From the NCBI GenBank assembly GCA_910589165.1, contig CAJUSP010000007.1, positions 1 through 64,000 of the forward strand: 64,000 nucleotides of DNA. Direction: 5' to 3'. Source of the stretch: an uncultured Adlercreutzia sp. GTDB taxonomy: Bacteria > Actinomycetota > Coriobacteriia > Coriobacteriales > Eggerthellaceae. The position numbers and the translations under genes are program-made. This document shows, piece by piece, positions 26,359-34,853 of this stretch. Within the stretch, counting starts at the first letter, position 1; every line of letters starts with the position of its first letter. Below the pieces are notes generated by a model. It made no database searches. It saw only the letters and a program-made list of their open reading frames with translations, and was not told where the DNA came from.

Positions 26359-27345
26359 ATGTTTTCCCACTTCAAACATAACGGGTTGCCCCTATGGGCC
26401 TTCAAGGCGGCGCTGCTTTTGGCGGCGGCCATTTGGGGCATGGGCACGGTGGTCATCAAGTCGACGGTCGACGAGTTCCCGCCGTCGTGGCTCGTGGGCG
26501 TGCGCTTTCTGGGCGCGGGCATCATCCTCGGCATTGCCACCGCCCCGCGTATCGCGGCCCGCTGGCGCGAGAACCCGCGCGGGCACCTGCGCGACGGCGC
26601 AGTGCTCGGCGTGATGCTGTTCCTTTCCTATTGGGCGAATTCCACGGGGCTTACCGACACCACTGCTTCTAACAGCTCGTTTCTCACCACGCTCTACGTG
26701 GTCATCATCCCGTTTCTGGGGTGGGCCATCATTCGGAAGAAGCCGACGCGGTTCAACCTTGCGGCGGCCTTCGTGTGCGTGGCCGGCGTGGCCTGCGTGG
26801 CCTACGGCGGAGCGGAGGGCTTCTCGCTGCGCTTCGGCGACCTGATTACGCTGCTGTCGGCGCTGTTCCTCAGCTTCCACGTGCTGTACACAGCGAAGTA
26901 CGCGCCCGGGCGATCGATGACGCTGCTGACGGTCATCCAGTTCGTGGTGGCCGGCGTGTTGGGCTTCATCGTAGGCGGCCTTACCGAGCCCGTTCCCGAT
27001 TTCGCGCATCTCTCCCCCGAGACCTGGGTGAGCCTTATCTACTTGACGGTGTTCGCCTCGTGCGTGGCCTTAGGGCTGCAGAACGCCGCCGTGGCGCGGG
27101 TAGACCCGGCCCAAGCGGCGCTGTTCCTTGCTACAGAATCGGTCTTCGGCGTAACGTTTTCCATCCTGCTGCTGGGCGAAGCGCTGACCGTTTCGTCCTT
27201 CGCCGGCTTCGCCCTCATCTTCGCCGGCATCGTCATCAGCGAATACCTGCCCTTACGGGCCGAGAAAAAGGAGCAGGAGCAAGCCGCCCTCGCCGCCGAA
27301 ACCGAAGCCGCCGACATGGAAGAAGCCGACGCCTTCATGCGCTAG
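26359..27345 (+). CDS. EamA/DMT-family transporter
   Basis: 328 residues with ten predicted helices arranged as two EamA repeats: first half LLLAAAIWGMGTVVIKSTVD, and second half beginning ITLLSALFLSFHVLYTAKY. The C-terminal ~30 residues are charged and cytosolic. DMT proteins export amino acids, nucleotides or drugs; the substrate is unknown. The ATG at 26359 has no good ribosome-binding site and follows a -10-like element closely. Confidence 0.88.
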   Translation: MFSHFKHNGLPLWAFKAALLLAAAIWGMGTVVIKSTVDEFPPSWLVGVRFLGAGIILGIATAPRIAARWRENPRGHLRDGAVLGVMLFLSYWANSTGLTDTTASNSSFLTTLYVVIIPFLGWAIIRKKPTRFNLAAAFVCVAGVACVAYGGAEGFSLRFGDLITLLSALFLSFHVLYTAKYAPGRSMTLLTVIQFVVAGVLGFIVGGLTEPVPDFAHLSPETWVSLIYLTVFASCVALGLQNAAVARVDPAQAALFLATESVFGVTFSILLLGEALTVSSFAGFALIFAGIVISEYLPLRAEKKEQEQAALAAETEAADMEEADAFMR

Positions 27346-27403
27346 GCAAGTATGCGGGACAGCGCCCCGGAGGAACTGTAAGAATTTTTATCAGCTATTC
27401 CGA

Positions 27404-27430
27404 AAATCTGTAAGAATTTGTTACAGATTT
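27404..27430. terminator. Convergent terminator between EamA and PurF-like genes
   Basis: AAATCTGTAA and TTACAGATTT form a 10-bp AT-rich stem that overlaps the stop codon of the PurF-like gene. CTGTAAGAATTT also occurs 30 bases earlier as a direct repeat. Confidence 0.55.
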
Positions 27431-28853
27431 ACTCGCGGCCGTCCCAGCAGTAGGTGCACACCTTGGCGGGGTCGATGCCGATGGCTTCCAGCATGCCCTG
27501 CAGGCTCTGGTAGCTCAAGCTATCGAAGCCCATGTCCTCGCAGATGGTGCGCAGCAGGCACTGGCCGCGCTCGGTGGTGGCGTCGGCGTACTCGTCCAGA
27601 TGGTCGAGGCCCGCGTCGCCTTCCAGCTGGTCGACCACGCGGCGGGCGATAAGGTCCATGTCGGACTTGCCCGACGAGAAGCTCAGGTACTTGCAGCTGT
27701 ACATGATGGGCGGGCAGGCGCTGCGCATGTGCACCTCGGCGGCGCCGGAATCGTACAGGAAGTTCACCGTCTCGCGCAGCTGGGTGCCGCGCACAATGGA
27801 GTCGTCCACGAACAGCAGCTTCTTGTCGCGAATAAGCTCGGGCACCGGCACCTGCTTCATGTTGGCAATTTTGTTGCGCAGGTCCTGGTTGGCCGGCATG
27901 AACGAGCGCGGCCAGGTGGGCGTGTACTTGATGAACGGGCGCCCGAAGGGCATCTTGGATTCCGTAGCATAGCCAATGGCGTGGGGAATGCCGGAATCGG
28001 GCACGCCGGCCACGTAATCGACCTCGGGGCAGGCGCCGCGGGCCGCCTCGTCGCGGGCCATGATGGCGCCGTTGCGGTAGCGCATCACTTCCACGTTCAT
28101 GCCCTCGTAGTTGGAATTGGGGTAGCCGTAGTACACCCACATGAAGGCGCACATCTTCATCTCGTCGCGGGCCGGAGACAGCACCTCGATGGCATCCGGC
28201 GTGAGCCGCACGATTTCGGCGGGACCCAGCTCGTAGACGTCGTGATAGCCCAGCTTGTGGTAGGCGAAGCTCTCGAAGGCCACGCAATGGCCGTTCTCGT
28301 CCGCGCCCACAAGCACGGGCAAGCGTCCCATGAAGTCGCGGGCCGCAATGATGTCGCCGTCGGCCGTCATCACCAACAGTGTGAGCGAGCCGTCGATCTT
28401 CGACTGCGCGTACTGGATGCCGGACACCAAGTCGTCCTTTTGGTTGATGAGCGCCGCCGCCAGCTCGGTGGCGTTCACCGCGCCCGAGCTGAGCGCCATG
28501 AACTGGGTGTTGCGGCCGGAGAAGTACTCCTCGACCAGCTCCTCGGCGTTGTTGATGGCGCCGATGGTGGTAATGGCGAAGGTGCCCAAATGCGAGCGCA
28601 CAAGCAGCGGTTGCGGGTCGGCGTCGCTGATGCAGCCGACGGCACTCGTGCCGTGGAAGGTGACGATGTCGTTTTCGAACTTCGTGCGGAAGGGCGTGTT
28701 CTCGATGGAGTGAATTTGGCGCTGGAAGCCGCTTTCCCGATCGAGCACGATCATGCCGGCGCGGCGTGTGCCCAGATGGGAGTGGTAATCGACCCCAAAG
28801 AACACATCATGCACCACATCGCGCTTGGAAACTGCCCCGAAAAAGCCGCCCAT
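27429..28853 (-). CDS. Amidophosphoribosyltransferase paralogue with degenerate glutaminase domain
   Basis: 474 residues, colinear with PurF. The C-terminal phosphoribosyltransferase domain keeps the PRPP loop LLFVDDSIVRGTQLRET and VAGVPDSGIPHAIGYA. The N-terminus begins MGGFFGAV instead of the MCG that supplies the catalytic Cys nucleophile, and the usual RYST and GNLVN glutaminase motifs read GCISD and GAINN. The glutamine-hydrolysing site is therefore probably dead. It may use free ammonia or have a different role. Similar MGG-type paralogues occur in other anaerobes. Confidence 0.8.
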   Translation of the reverse strand: MGGFFGAVSKRDVVHDVFFGVDYHSHLGTRRAGMIVLDRESGFQRQIHSIENTPFRTKFENDIVTFHGTSAVGCISDADPQPLLVRSHLGTFAITTIGAINNAEELVEEYFSGRNTQFMALSSGAVNATELAAALINQKDDLVSGIQYAQSKIDGSLTLLVMTADGDIIAARDFMGRLPVLVGADENGHCVAFESFAYHKLGYHDVYELGPAEIVRLTPDAIEVLSPARDEMKMCAFMWVYYGYPNSNYEGMNVEVMRYRNGAIMARDEAARGACPEVDYVAGVPDSGIPHAIGYATESKMPFGRPFIKYTPTWPRSFMPANQDLRNKIANMKQVPVPELIRDKKLLFVDDSIVRGTQLRETVNFLYDSGAAEVHMRSACPPIMYSCKYLSFSSGKSDMDLIARRVVDQLEGDAGLDHLDEYADATTERGQCLLRTICEDMGFDSLSYQSLQGMLEAIGIDPAKVCTYCWDGRE

Positions 28854-28967
28854 GGAAAATCCTCCGTCTCAGAAAGATCAACAACGGAGCACAGTATAAA
28901 TGGTGCGGATGCGTCATTGTTGCCCGCTTGTTAAAAGGCTCGAAAGATTCTGCGGCGGGCGGCGGGC

Positions 28968-31688
28968 CTATTCCACCACGTAGCGGTGCAGGCGCGCCTT
29001 GGTAAGCGCGGGCACCACCAGCGAGCAGCCGATGCCGTAGTCGTGGCCCGGAGCGTTCAGCGTGATGATGCCATCGGGGGCCTCGTAGGCCGGCGCGGTG
29101 AGGTTCACATCGAAGTACCGGCTCGTGGCACCCAAATCGCCGGGAATGACCACGCCGGGCAGCGTTTGGAAGGCAGCGTGGGCGAAGCGCGACACGCCGG
29201 TGTCGTACATGCCGCTCATGCACACCTCGCGGCCCTCGCACAGGGCGCGGTGCACGAATTCCAGCGACGCCTGAATGCCGCCGAACTTCCCCACCTTCAC
29301 CATGGCGCAGCGCAGCTCGGGATGGTCGAACAGGCGCGCGGCCTCCTCGGCGTTCACGAAGGACTCGTCCACGCAGATGGGCATGGCCAGCGTGTGCTGG
29401 AACGAGGCCAGCCGCGAGAACGGGTCCTCGAAGGCGCGCATGCCCGAAGCCGACAGATTCAGCGGCTCTTCTATCCAGCCGATGTTCATCTCGTCGTAGG
29501 CGCGCAGCTCGGCCATGTTGTGCAGCCCGAAGCTCTGGTTCGCATCCAGCGTGATAAGCAGGTTGGGGAAGGCCCGGCGCACGGCGCGCACCGCCGGCAG
29601 CCCGCGGCCCGGCGCCACCTTCAGCTTCACGCGCTGGTAGCCCGCCTCCACGCATTCGCGCACCTCGGCCACGGTTTGGGCCGGCGTGCCCAGGCCCACC
29701 ACGGCCCCGCTGTACACCCGGCGCTTGTGGCGGCGCGAGGGTCGGTCGAGGGCCCTGCCCACCGGGGCATCGACGCCGGCGGCCTCGGCGATATCGGTCA
29801 GACGGTCGAACTCCTCGCCCATGAGCGCCCACAGGGGCTGCTCGGTTATCTTGCCATACAGGTCCCAGCAGGCCATTTCCAGCGCACTGCGGGCCATGGG
29901 GAACGCCTCGGCCTCGGGCAGCGCGGCGAAGTCGGCGGCCACCTCGCGCGGGTGCAGGTAGGTGCCGGCAATGAGCCGCGGCGCCAGCACCTCGCGCATG
30001 ACGCGCACGTCGTCTTCCAGCACCTCGGGCAGGTACCAGTCGGTGTCGAAGGCGGTGCACTCGCCCAGGCCCACGCGGCCCTTGCGGTCCTGCACCTCGA
30101 CGATCACCGAGTCGCGGTAAGTAAGCGTTTCCTTCGGCGTTTTGAAGGGCTTCGTGAAGGGCAGCCGCACGTGGTGCAGTACCACCCGCTTCACGGCGAT
30201 GTTCTGGCTGAACAGCTCCTCGCAGGCGGCGCGGTCGATTTTGCCGATGCCCGTGCGGGGCATCTCGCGCACAATGCAGATGTGCTCGGGCACGTACAGC
30301 TTCGAGAGGCGGCGCGCCAAGGCATCCTGGATGGCCTTCGTGCCCATGGGCGGCGCGTCAGGCGTGAGTTCCACCACGGCGGCCGGGCGGCGCCCCCACT
30401 GGGCGTCGCGCATGCCGAACACATAGGCGTCGGCCACGCCGGGCACGCGCACAAGCGCGTCGACGATTTCGGCCGGGTACACGTTCTCGCCCCCCGACAC
30501 GAACATGTCGGAGGTACGCTCGCGCACGTAGAGGCAGCCCTCGTGCAGCGCCGCCGTGTCGCCGGTGAGGAAGAAGCCGTCCACGGTGAAGGGGGCCCGG
30601 GCGTTCGCGTAGCCGCCGAACACGCCGGGGCCGCGCAGGGCCAGACGGCCGAAGCCGCGCTCGTCGGGCTCCACGATGCGGGCGGAATAGCCGGGCAGCA
30701 GCCGCATGCCGCCGGTGAAGTGCGCCGTAATGGGGGAATTGGCCACCTGGCTAGAGGTTTCGGTCATGCCGTAGCTGGCGTACAGCCGCGCCTTGGCCGC
30801 CAGCGCCCGCTGCACCGTCTTCGCGTTCAGCGCGCCGCCGCCGATGAGCACGCACTCGTACTGCGCCAGGGCGCTGGCCCGGGCGTTCAGCATGTCCTGC
30901 AGCATTTTGTCCACCACGGAAATATGGGTCGCGTGGCACTGCTCGGCGTCGCGCAGCACGCGCAGGGCGTCGAAGCGCTCGTAAATGCGCAGGGGCCAGC
31001 GGCTGCACACGCTGCGCACGAGCACCTGGAAGCCGCCCACGTGGAAGAACGGCAGCACCGCCTGCCACAGGCCGCGCCCGCGCACCCGGCCCGACAGCAC
31101 GCGGTCGGAGGCCTTCGACGCCTCCACCAGGTTCGACCAGGTAAGCTCAGCGGCCTTCGGTTTGCCCGTGGTGCCCGAGGTGAACATGATAAGCGCGCGC
31201 TGCGCCGAGTCGAAGGTGTGGGCCGCCCGCTCGGCGAAGTGGATGGCGTCTTCCACCGAGCCGCCGAGGGAGTCGTCCACGCGGCCCAGATGGTCGTCGT
31301 TGCGCAGCAGCGAGGTCGTCACGGCGTCGAACAGGCGCGGGCCCGTTTCCTCGTCGATGCGCTGGGCCACGCGCAGCCCCGCCCGCTCCAGCTCCAGCAG
31401 GCGCGTGAGCTTCTCGGCGTCGGTAAGCCGGTGGTTGAGCGCCACCAGGCCGAAGCTGCCGTAGGCAGCCGCCAGGGCCGTGAACACGTACAGCGGGCTG
31501 TTTGGCAGATCTACCGCCACCAAGTCGCCGGGGTACACCCCCTTCTCGCGCAAACGCCGCGCCAGCTGAGCTGCCAGAAGTCGCGTCTGCCGATAGGTAA
31601 ACACCTGCTCTTTCCCCTGCTTGTCGACATAGCTGAAGAACACCGCATCGGGGCGCAAAGAAGCCGTGCTTTCAAAAATGTCGATCAT
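28968..31688 (-). CDS. MenE-MenC fusion: O-succinylbenzoate-CoA ligase + O-succinylbenzoate synthase
   Basis: 906 residues. Residues ~1-490 are an AMP-forming ligase: MFTSGTTGKPKAAELTW (P-loop), YGMTETSSQ, FLTGDTAAL, and GIGKIDRA with the C-terminal lysine. Residues ~497-906 are an enolase-superfamily MenC: the RVKLKVAPG lysines, TLDANQSF, WIEEPL, CVDES metal ligands and MVKVGKFGG lysine. The two consecutive menaquinone steps (dehydration to OSB, then CoA ligation) are thus on one chain. It follows menB by 24 bases, which makes the next product, DHNA-CoA. The reading frame is continuous with no sign of a sequencing join. Confidence 0.9.
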   Translation of the reverse strand: MIDIFESTASLRPDAVFFSYVDKQGKEQVFTYRQTRLLAAQLARRLREKGVYPGDLVAVDLPNSPLYVFTALAAAYGSFGLVALNHRLTDAEKLTRLLELERAGLRVAQRIDEETGPRLFDAVTTSLLRNDDHLGRVDDSLGGSVEDAIHFAERAAHTFDSAQRALIMFTSGTTGKPKAAELTWSNLVEASKASDRVLSGRVRGRGLWQAVLPFFHVGGFQVLVRSVCSRWPLRIYERFDALRVLRDAEQCHATHISVVDKMLQDMLNARASALAQYECVLIGGGALNAKTVQRALAAKARLYASYGMTETSSQVANSPITAHFTGGMRLLPGYSARIVEPDERGFGRLALRGPGVFGGYANARAPFTVDGFFLTGDTAALHEGCLYVRERTSDMFVSGGENVYPAEIVDALVRVPGVADAYVFGMRDAQWGRRPAAVVELTPDAPPMGTKAIQDALARRLSKLYVPEHICIVREMPRTGIGKIDRAACEELFSQNIAVKRVVLHHVRLPFTKPFKTPKETLTYRDSVIVEVQDRKGRVGLGECTAFDTDWYLPEVLEDDVRVMREVLAPRLIAGTYLHPREVAADFAALPEAEAFPMARSALEMACWDLYGKITEQPLWALMGEEFDRLTDIAEAAGVDAPVGRALDRPSRRHKRRVYSGAVVGLGTPAQTVAEVRECVEAGYQRVKLKVAPGRGLPAVRAVRRAFPNLLITLDANQSFGLHNMAELRAYDEMNIGWIEEPLNLSASGMRAFEDPFSRLASFQHTLAMPICVDESFVNAEEAARLFDHPELRCAMVKVGKFGGIQASLEFVHRALCEGREVCMSGMYDTGVSRFAHAAFQTLPGVVIPGDLGATSRYFDVNLTAPAYEAPDGIITLNAPGHDYGIGCSLVVPALTKARLHRYVVE

Positions 31689-31712
31689 GGGCAGCGTTAG
31701 GGCGAACGGAAC

Positions 31713-32561
31713 TTACGGGAACTTGGGGTACTGGGTGAAGTCGGGGGCGCGGTGCTCCTTGAAGGCGTCGCGGCCCTCTTTCGCCTCGTCGGTGGTGTAG
31801 TACAGCAGCGTGGCATCGCCGGCCAGCTGCTGAATGCCCGCCAGGCCATCGGTGGCCGCGTTGAACGAGGCCTTCATGAAGCGCAGGGCCGTGGGAGAGA
31901 ACTGCATCATCTCGGCCGCCCAGGCCATGCACTCGTCCTCCAGCTCGTCGAAGGGCACCACCTTGTTCACGAGCCCCATTTCCAGCGCCTCGGCCGCGGT
32001 GTACTGACGGCAGAGATACCAAATCTCGCGCGCCTTCTTCTGGCCCACGATGGCGGCCAAGTAGCCCGCGCCGTAGCCGGCATCGAAAGAGCCCACCTTC
32101 GGCCCCGTCTGACCGAACTTCGCCGTATCGGCGGCAATGGTAAGGTCGCACAGAATGGAGAGCACATGCCCGCCGCCGATGGCATAGCCGTTCACCATGG
32201 CAATGACCGGCTTGGGCACCACGCGAATGAGCCGCTGCAAATCCAGCACGTTCAGGCGCGGAATGCTGTCCTCGCCCACGTAGCCGCCGTTGCCGCGGAT
32301 CTTCTGGTCGCCGCCGGAGCAGAACGCCTCGTCCTCATGGCGGCCGCCATGGTTCACGCCCGTGAGGATGATGACCCCCACCGACGCGTCGTCGCGCGCC
32401 TCGTTGAAGGCGTCGTACATCTCCATGACGGTGCGCGGCGTGAACGCATTGCGCCGCTCGGGCCGGTTGATGGAAATCTTCGCCACGCCGTCGCACAGCT
32501 CATAGCGAATTTCCTGGTAAGCCTTCCCCGTCTTCCATTCGTAGGTGCTCACAAATGCCAC
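31713..32561 (-). CDS. menB: 1,4-dihydroxy-2-naphthoyl-CoA synthase
   Basis: 282 residues of the crotonase fold. Diagnostic MenB features are INRPERRNAFTPRTVMEM, the EAFCSGGDQKIRG oxyanion segment, NGYAIGGGHVL and GSFDAGYGAGYLA. It closes the second ring in menaquinone synthesis from OSB-CoA. First gene of a two-gene unit with the fused menE-menC gene. The ribosome-binding site is AAAGGTGGC-like. Confidence 0.95.
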   Translation of the reverse strand: MAFVSTYEWKTGKAYQEIRYELCDGVAKISINRPERRNAFTPRTVMEMYDAFNEARDDASVGVIILTGVNHGGRHEDEAFCSGGDQKIRGNGGYVGEDSIPRLNVLDLQRLIRVVPKPVIAMVNGYAIGGGHVLSILCDLTIAADTAKFGQTGPKVGSFDAGYGAGYLAAIVGQKKAREIWYLCRQYTAAEALEMGLVNKVVPFDELEDECMAWAAEMMQFSPTALRFMKASFNAATDGLAGIQQLAGDATLLYYTTDEAKEGRDAFKEHRAPDFTQYPKFP

Positions 32562-32644
32562 CTTTCGCCTCGATTTTTCCTAACCTCGCATGATACCGCA
32601 GATGACAGGGGCGCCGGGGCAGAAAAGCCGAGCTGGCGGCGACG

Positions 32645-33430
32645 TTACTCGCCAATGAAGCGCATGGCGTTTTTCCAGGTGAGCAATGCGAACTCTTCCT
32701 CGGTGAAGGGCATGGCCGCCAGCATGTTGTACTCGTTGACCGGGTTCCACATGGGAAAGTCGCTGCCGAACATAACGCGCTCCACCCCGTAGGCGCGCAC
32801 CAGCTCCACCGTGCGGCGGGGGCCGAGGAACTCAAGGGCACTCGAGGTGTCCACGTAGCAGCGCTCGTCTTCCAGGTATTCCAGGGCGTAATCGAAGATG
32901 GACCAGCCGCCGAAATGGGCCGCGTCCACCACAAGGTTCGGGAAGGTGCGCAGGATTTTCTTCAGCTTCGCAGGGTGCGAGTAGTCGTAGCGATAGTCAC
33001 CCGTGTGAATGACGATGGGCAGCCGCCCCTCGATAATCTCGTAGAGGCACATGAGGCGCGGGTCGTCCATGTTCACTTTCTGCGTGTCTGGGTGAATTTT
33101 CACGCCTCTCAGGCCCAATTCTATGGCGCGCTCAATTTCGCCTTCCATGTCTTCATAGTCTTGGTGCATGGTGGCAAACCCGATGAAGTTGTCGTGGGCC
33201 CGGCACTGCTCGGCGATGAAATCGTTGATGGTTTCCACCTGGGCCGGCGTGGTAGCCACGGAATGTACCAGGTGATGGGTGATGGGCGAGCCAGCGCAGG
33301 CCTCAAGCAGTGCCGAGGCCGAGGCGACGGGAGCCGCCATGCGCGCCGTGTAGAAGTCGCCCACAGCAGCCGAGGCCTTGCGGGCAATTTTGTCGGGATA
33401 AATGTGGGAATGAGCATCGATGACAGGCAT
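32645..33430 (-). CDS. Metal-dependent amidohydrolase family protein
   Basis: 261 residues, a TIM-barrel of the amidohydrolase_2 (ACMSD-like) group. It has the N-terminal DAHSHIYPDK metal ligands, LRGVKIHPDTQ, VIHTGDYRYDYSHP, VDAAHFGGW and the C-terminal MFGSDFPMWNP. These enzymes hydrolyse or decarboxylate varied substrates. It lies 83 bases upstream of menB on the same strand; a menaquinone role is possible but unproved. Confidence 0.85.
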   Translation of the reverse strand: MPVIDAHSHIYPDKIARKASAAVGDFYTARMAAPVASASALLEACAGSPITHHLVHSVATTPAQVETINDFIAEQCRAHDNFIGFATMHQDYEDMEGEIERAIELGLRGVKIHPDTQKVNMDDPRLMCLYEIIEGRLPIVIHTGDYRYDYSHPAKLKKILRTFPNLVVDAAHFGGWSIFDYALEYLEDERCYVDTSSALEFLGPRRTVELVRAYGVERVMFGSDFPMWNPVNEYNMLAAMPFTEEEFALLTWKNAMRFIGE

Positions 33431-33573
33431 GGGGCGTCCTTCGTAAAGCGTACCGGGGTGCCGCGGGGCCCTGGCGGCCTTTCGCGACGCCCCTATTGTA
33501 GAGAAGGTTCCGCGAGGAAAATACGGTCAAACCGCCCATTGGTGAGAGAAGGGGCCTTACACGAAAAAACTTC

Positions 33574-33602
33574 TTGAGACCCGTGGCGGCGTGCGTTATA
33601 CT
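33574..33602 (+). promoter_or_regulatory. Promoter of the tRNA-Ser pair
   Basis: TTGAGA and TATACT are separated by exactly 17 bases. The first tRNA-Ser begins 38 bases past the -10. Confidence 0.75.
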
Positions 33603-33639
33603 TCTTAGACGCTTCGCTTCGGCGAGGCTTACGCTATGC

Positions 33640-33731
33640 GGAGAGATGTCCGAGCTGGCCGAAGGAGCACGATTGGAAATCGTGTATGCCCCAAAAGGGT
33701 ATCTGGGGTTCGAATCCCCATCTCTCCGCCA
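33640..33731 (+). tRNA. tRNA-Ser (anticodon GGA)
   Basis: Class II tRNA. The acceptor GGAGAGA pairs with TCTCTCC. The anticodon loop in CGATTGGAAATCG gives GGA. A long variable arm (GCCCCAAAAGGGT region) is present, and CCA is encoded after discriminator G, as expected for Ser. Confidence 0.96.
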
Positions 33732-33794
33732 GATTTTCCCGCGAGCCGTAAGGCTCGCTTGCATATAACGCCCCGTGTGGGCTTCACCCCAAGC

Positions 33795-33887
33795 GGAGGG
33801 GTGGCAGAGTGGTTGAATGCGGCGGTCTCGAAAACCGTTTCACCGGTAACCCCGGTGACGAGGGTTCGAATCCCTCCTCCTCCGCCA
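33795..33887 (+). tRNA. tRNA-Ser (anticodon CGA)
   Basis: Acceptor GGAGGGG/CTCCTCC with one G-T pair, anticodon loop CTCGAAA giving CGA, a long variable arm (CACCGGTAACCCCGGTG), discriminator G and encoded CCA. It is 63 bases after the first tRNA-Ser and probably co-transcribed. Confidence 0.95.
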
Positions 33888-33898
33888 TTTGAACAAAG

Positions 33899-33920
33899 CT
33901 CCCTGCAAGGGGAGTTTTTT
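33899..33920 (+). terminator. Terminator of the tRNA-Ser transcript
   Basis: CTCCC and GGGAG stem followed by TTTTTT. Confidence 0.8.
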
Positions 33921-33941
33921 CGTTTCTGGGGCTGCGCTCCC

Positions 33942-34769
33942 TTACGAGGCGGACGCGATGCGGTAGCGATCTCCGTCGAGGGCGGTTTTCAGGGGGACTT
34001 CGAACAGGTCGCTTAGGGCGGCGCCGGTGAGCAGGCTGGCCTTCGGGCCGTCGGCGACTAAGCGGCCGTCCTTCATAAGCAGCACGCGGTTGATCTGAGG
34101 GCCAATGTCCTCGGGGTAGTGCGTGACCAGCAGCACCGAGCGGCCGGCGCGGGCGAGCTCGTCCATGGCGCGGCGCACGTGGTACATGCCCGCCGGGTCA
34201 AGGCCGGTGCAGGGCTCGTCGAAAATAAGCACGTCGGGGTCGTGCACGAGCGCCCGGGCAATAAGCACGCGGCGCGCCTGGCCGGTCGATAGGGTCATGA
34301 TGTCGCGTCCTGCCAGCTCGGCGATACCCAGCTCGGCCATGGCGGCCCGAGCCTGGGCGCGCTGCTCGTCGCTGACCGTGCGGCGCTGGGGCACGCCGAG
34401 CGAACCGAACAGGCCGCCGGCCACAATGTCTTCCGCGGGCACGTGCACGCGGATTTGATCCTGCATGCTGGAAGACACGACTCCCATGGCTCGCTTGATC
34501 TCGGCCAAGGTGGCGCGGTCACTGCCACGGAAGCGCACCGGCGGCTCATCTCGGTGCAGTGGGTGCACCTCGCGGGTGATCAGCTGAATGAAGGTAGACT
34601 TCCCCGAGCCGTTGGGCCCAAGCAACGCCACCGATTCGCCCTCGGCCAAATGGAATTCGTCGACAGCGAGAATTTCCTTCCCCGCCCGGCGCACGTGGGC
34701 ATCGCGCAGCTCCACCAGCGGCACCTCGTGAGACGGGGCCCCGGAGGGGTGTCTCACCGCATCTTCCAT
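33942..34769 (-). CDS. ABC transporter ATP-binding protein
   Basis: About 275 residues. Walker A is LLGPNGSGKSTF, the signature motif is LSTGQARRVLIARAL, Walker B is VLIFDEPCTGLDP, and the H-loop histidine is in VTHYPEDIG. No permease or binding protein is adjacent, so it may be a soluble or orphan ATPase; it most resembles ModF/YlmA-like stand-alone ATPases. The ATG at 34769 has AAGGGACAGG upstream; one at 34784 is possible. Codons ~4-14 are formed by a palindromic repeat (see 34728-34757), so the N-terminal extension is not family-derived. Confidence 0.87.
   Translation of the reverse strand: MEDAVRHPSGAPSHEVPLVELRDAHVRRAGKEILAVDEFHLAEGESVALLGPNGSGKSTFIQLITREVHPLHRDEPPVRFRGSDRATLAEIKRAMGVVSSSMQDQIRVHVPAEDIVAGGLFGSLGVPQRRTVSDEQRAQARAAMAELGIAELAGRDIMTLSTGQARRVLIARALVHDPDVLIFDEPCTGLDPAGMYHVRRAMDELARAGRSVLLVTHYPEDIGPQINRVLLMKDGRLVADGPKASLLTGAALSDLFEVPLKTALDGDRYRIASAS
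34728..34757. repeat. Palindromic dispersed repeat inside a coding region
   Basis: GTGAGAC and GTCTCAC arms enclose CCCCGGAGGGG, matching the repeat family at 16480-16593. Here it is read in frame near the N-terminus of the ABC ATPase. Confidence 0.75.
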
Positions 34770-34786
34770 AGCCTGTCCCTTCATGC

Positions 34787-34816
34787 GGAAGCGCCCGCAC
34801 AACGGCGGGCGCTTCC
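34787..34816 (-). terminator. Strong hairpin after the parvulin gene
   Basis: GGAAGCGCCCGC pairs perfectly with GCGGGCGCTTCC around six bases. No T-tract follows on the minus strand, so it may be a partial terminator or attenuator ahead of the ABC ATPase. Confidence 0.5.
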
Positions 34817-34853
34817 TTCTCTCTCCACACGCGAGAAACCCTCGCGGCGTTAC

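Noticed and set aside
28986..31700. A 904-codon open frame on the plus strand, antisense to menE-menC
   Set aside because: High-GC codon bias leaves the opposite strand open. The product is His/Gly/Arg/Ala-rich without any domain, and the minus-strand frame has two complete enzyme families.
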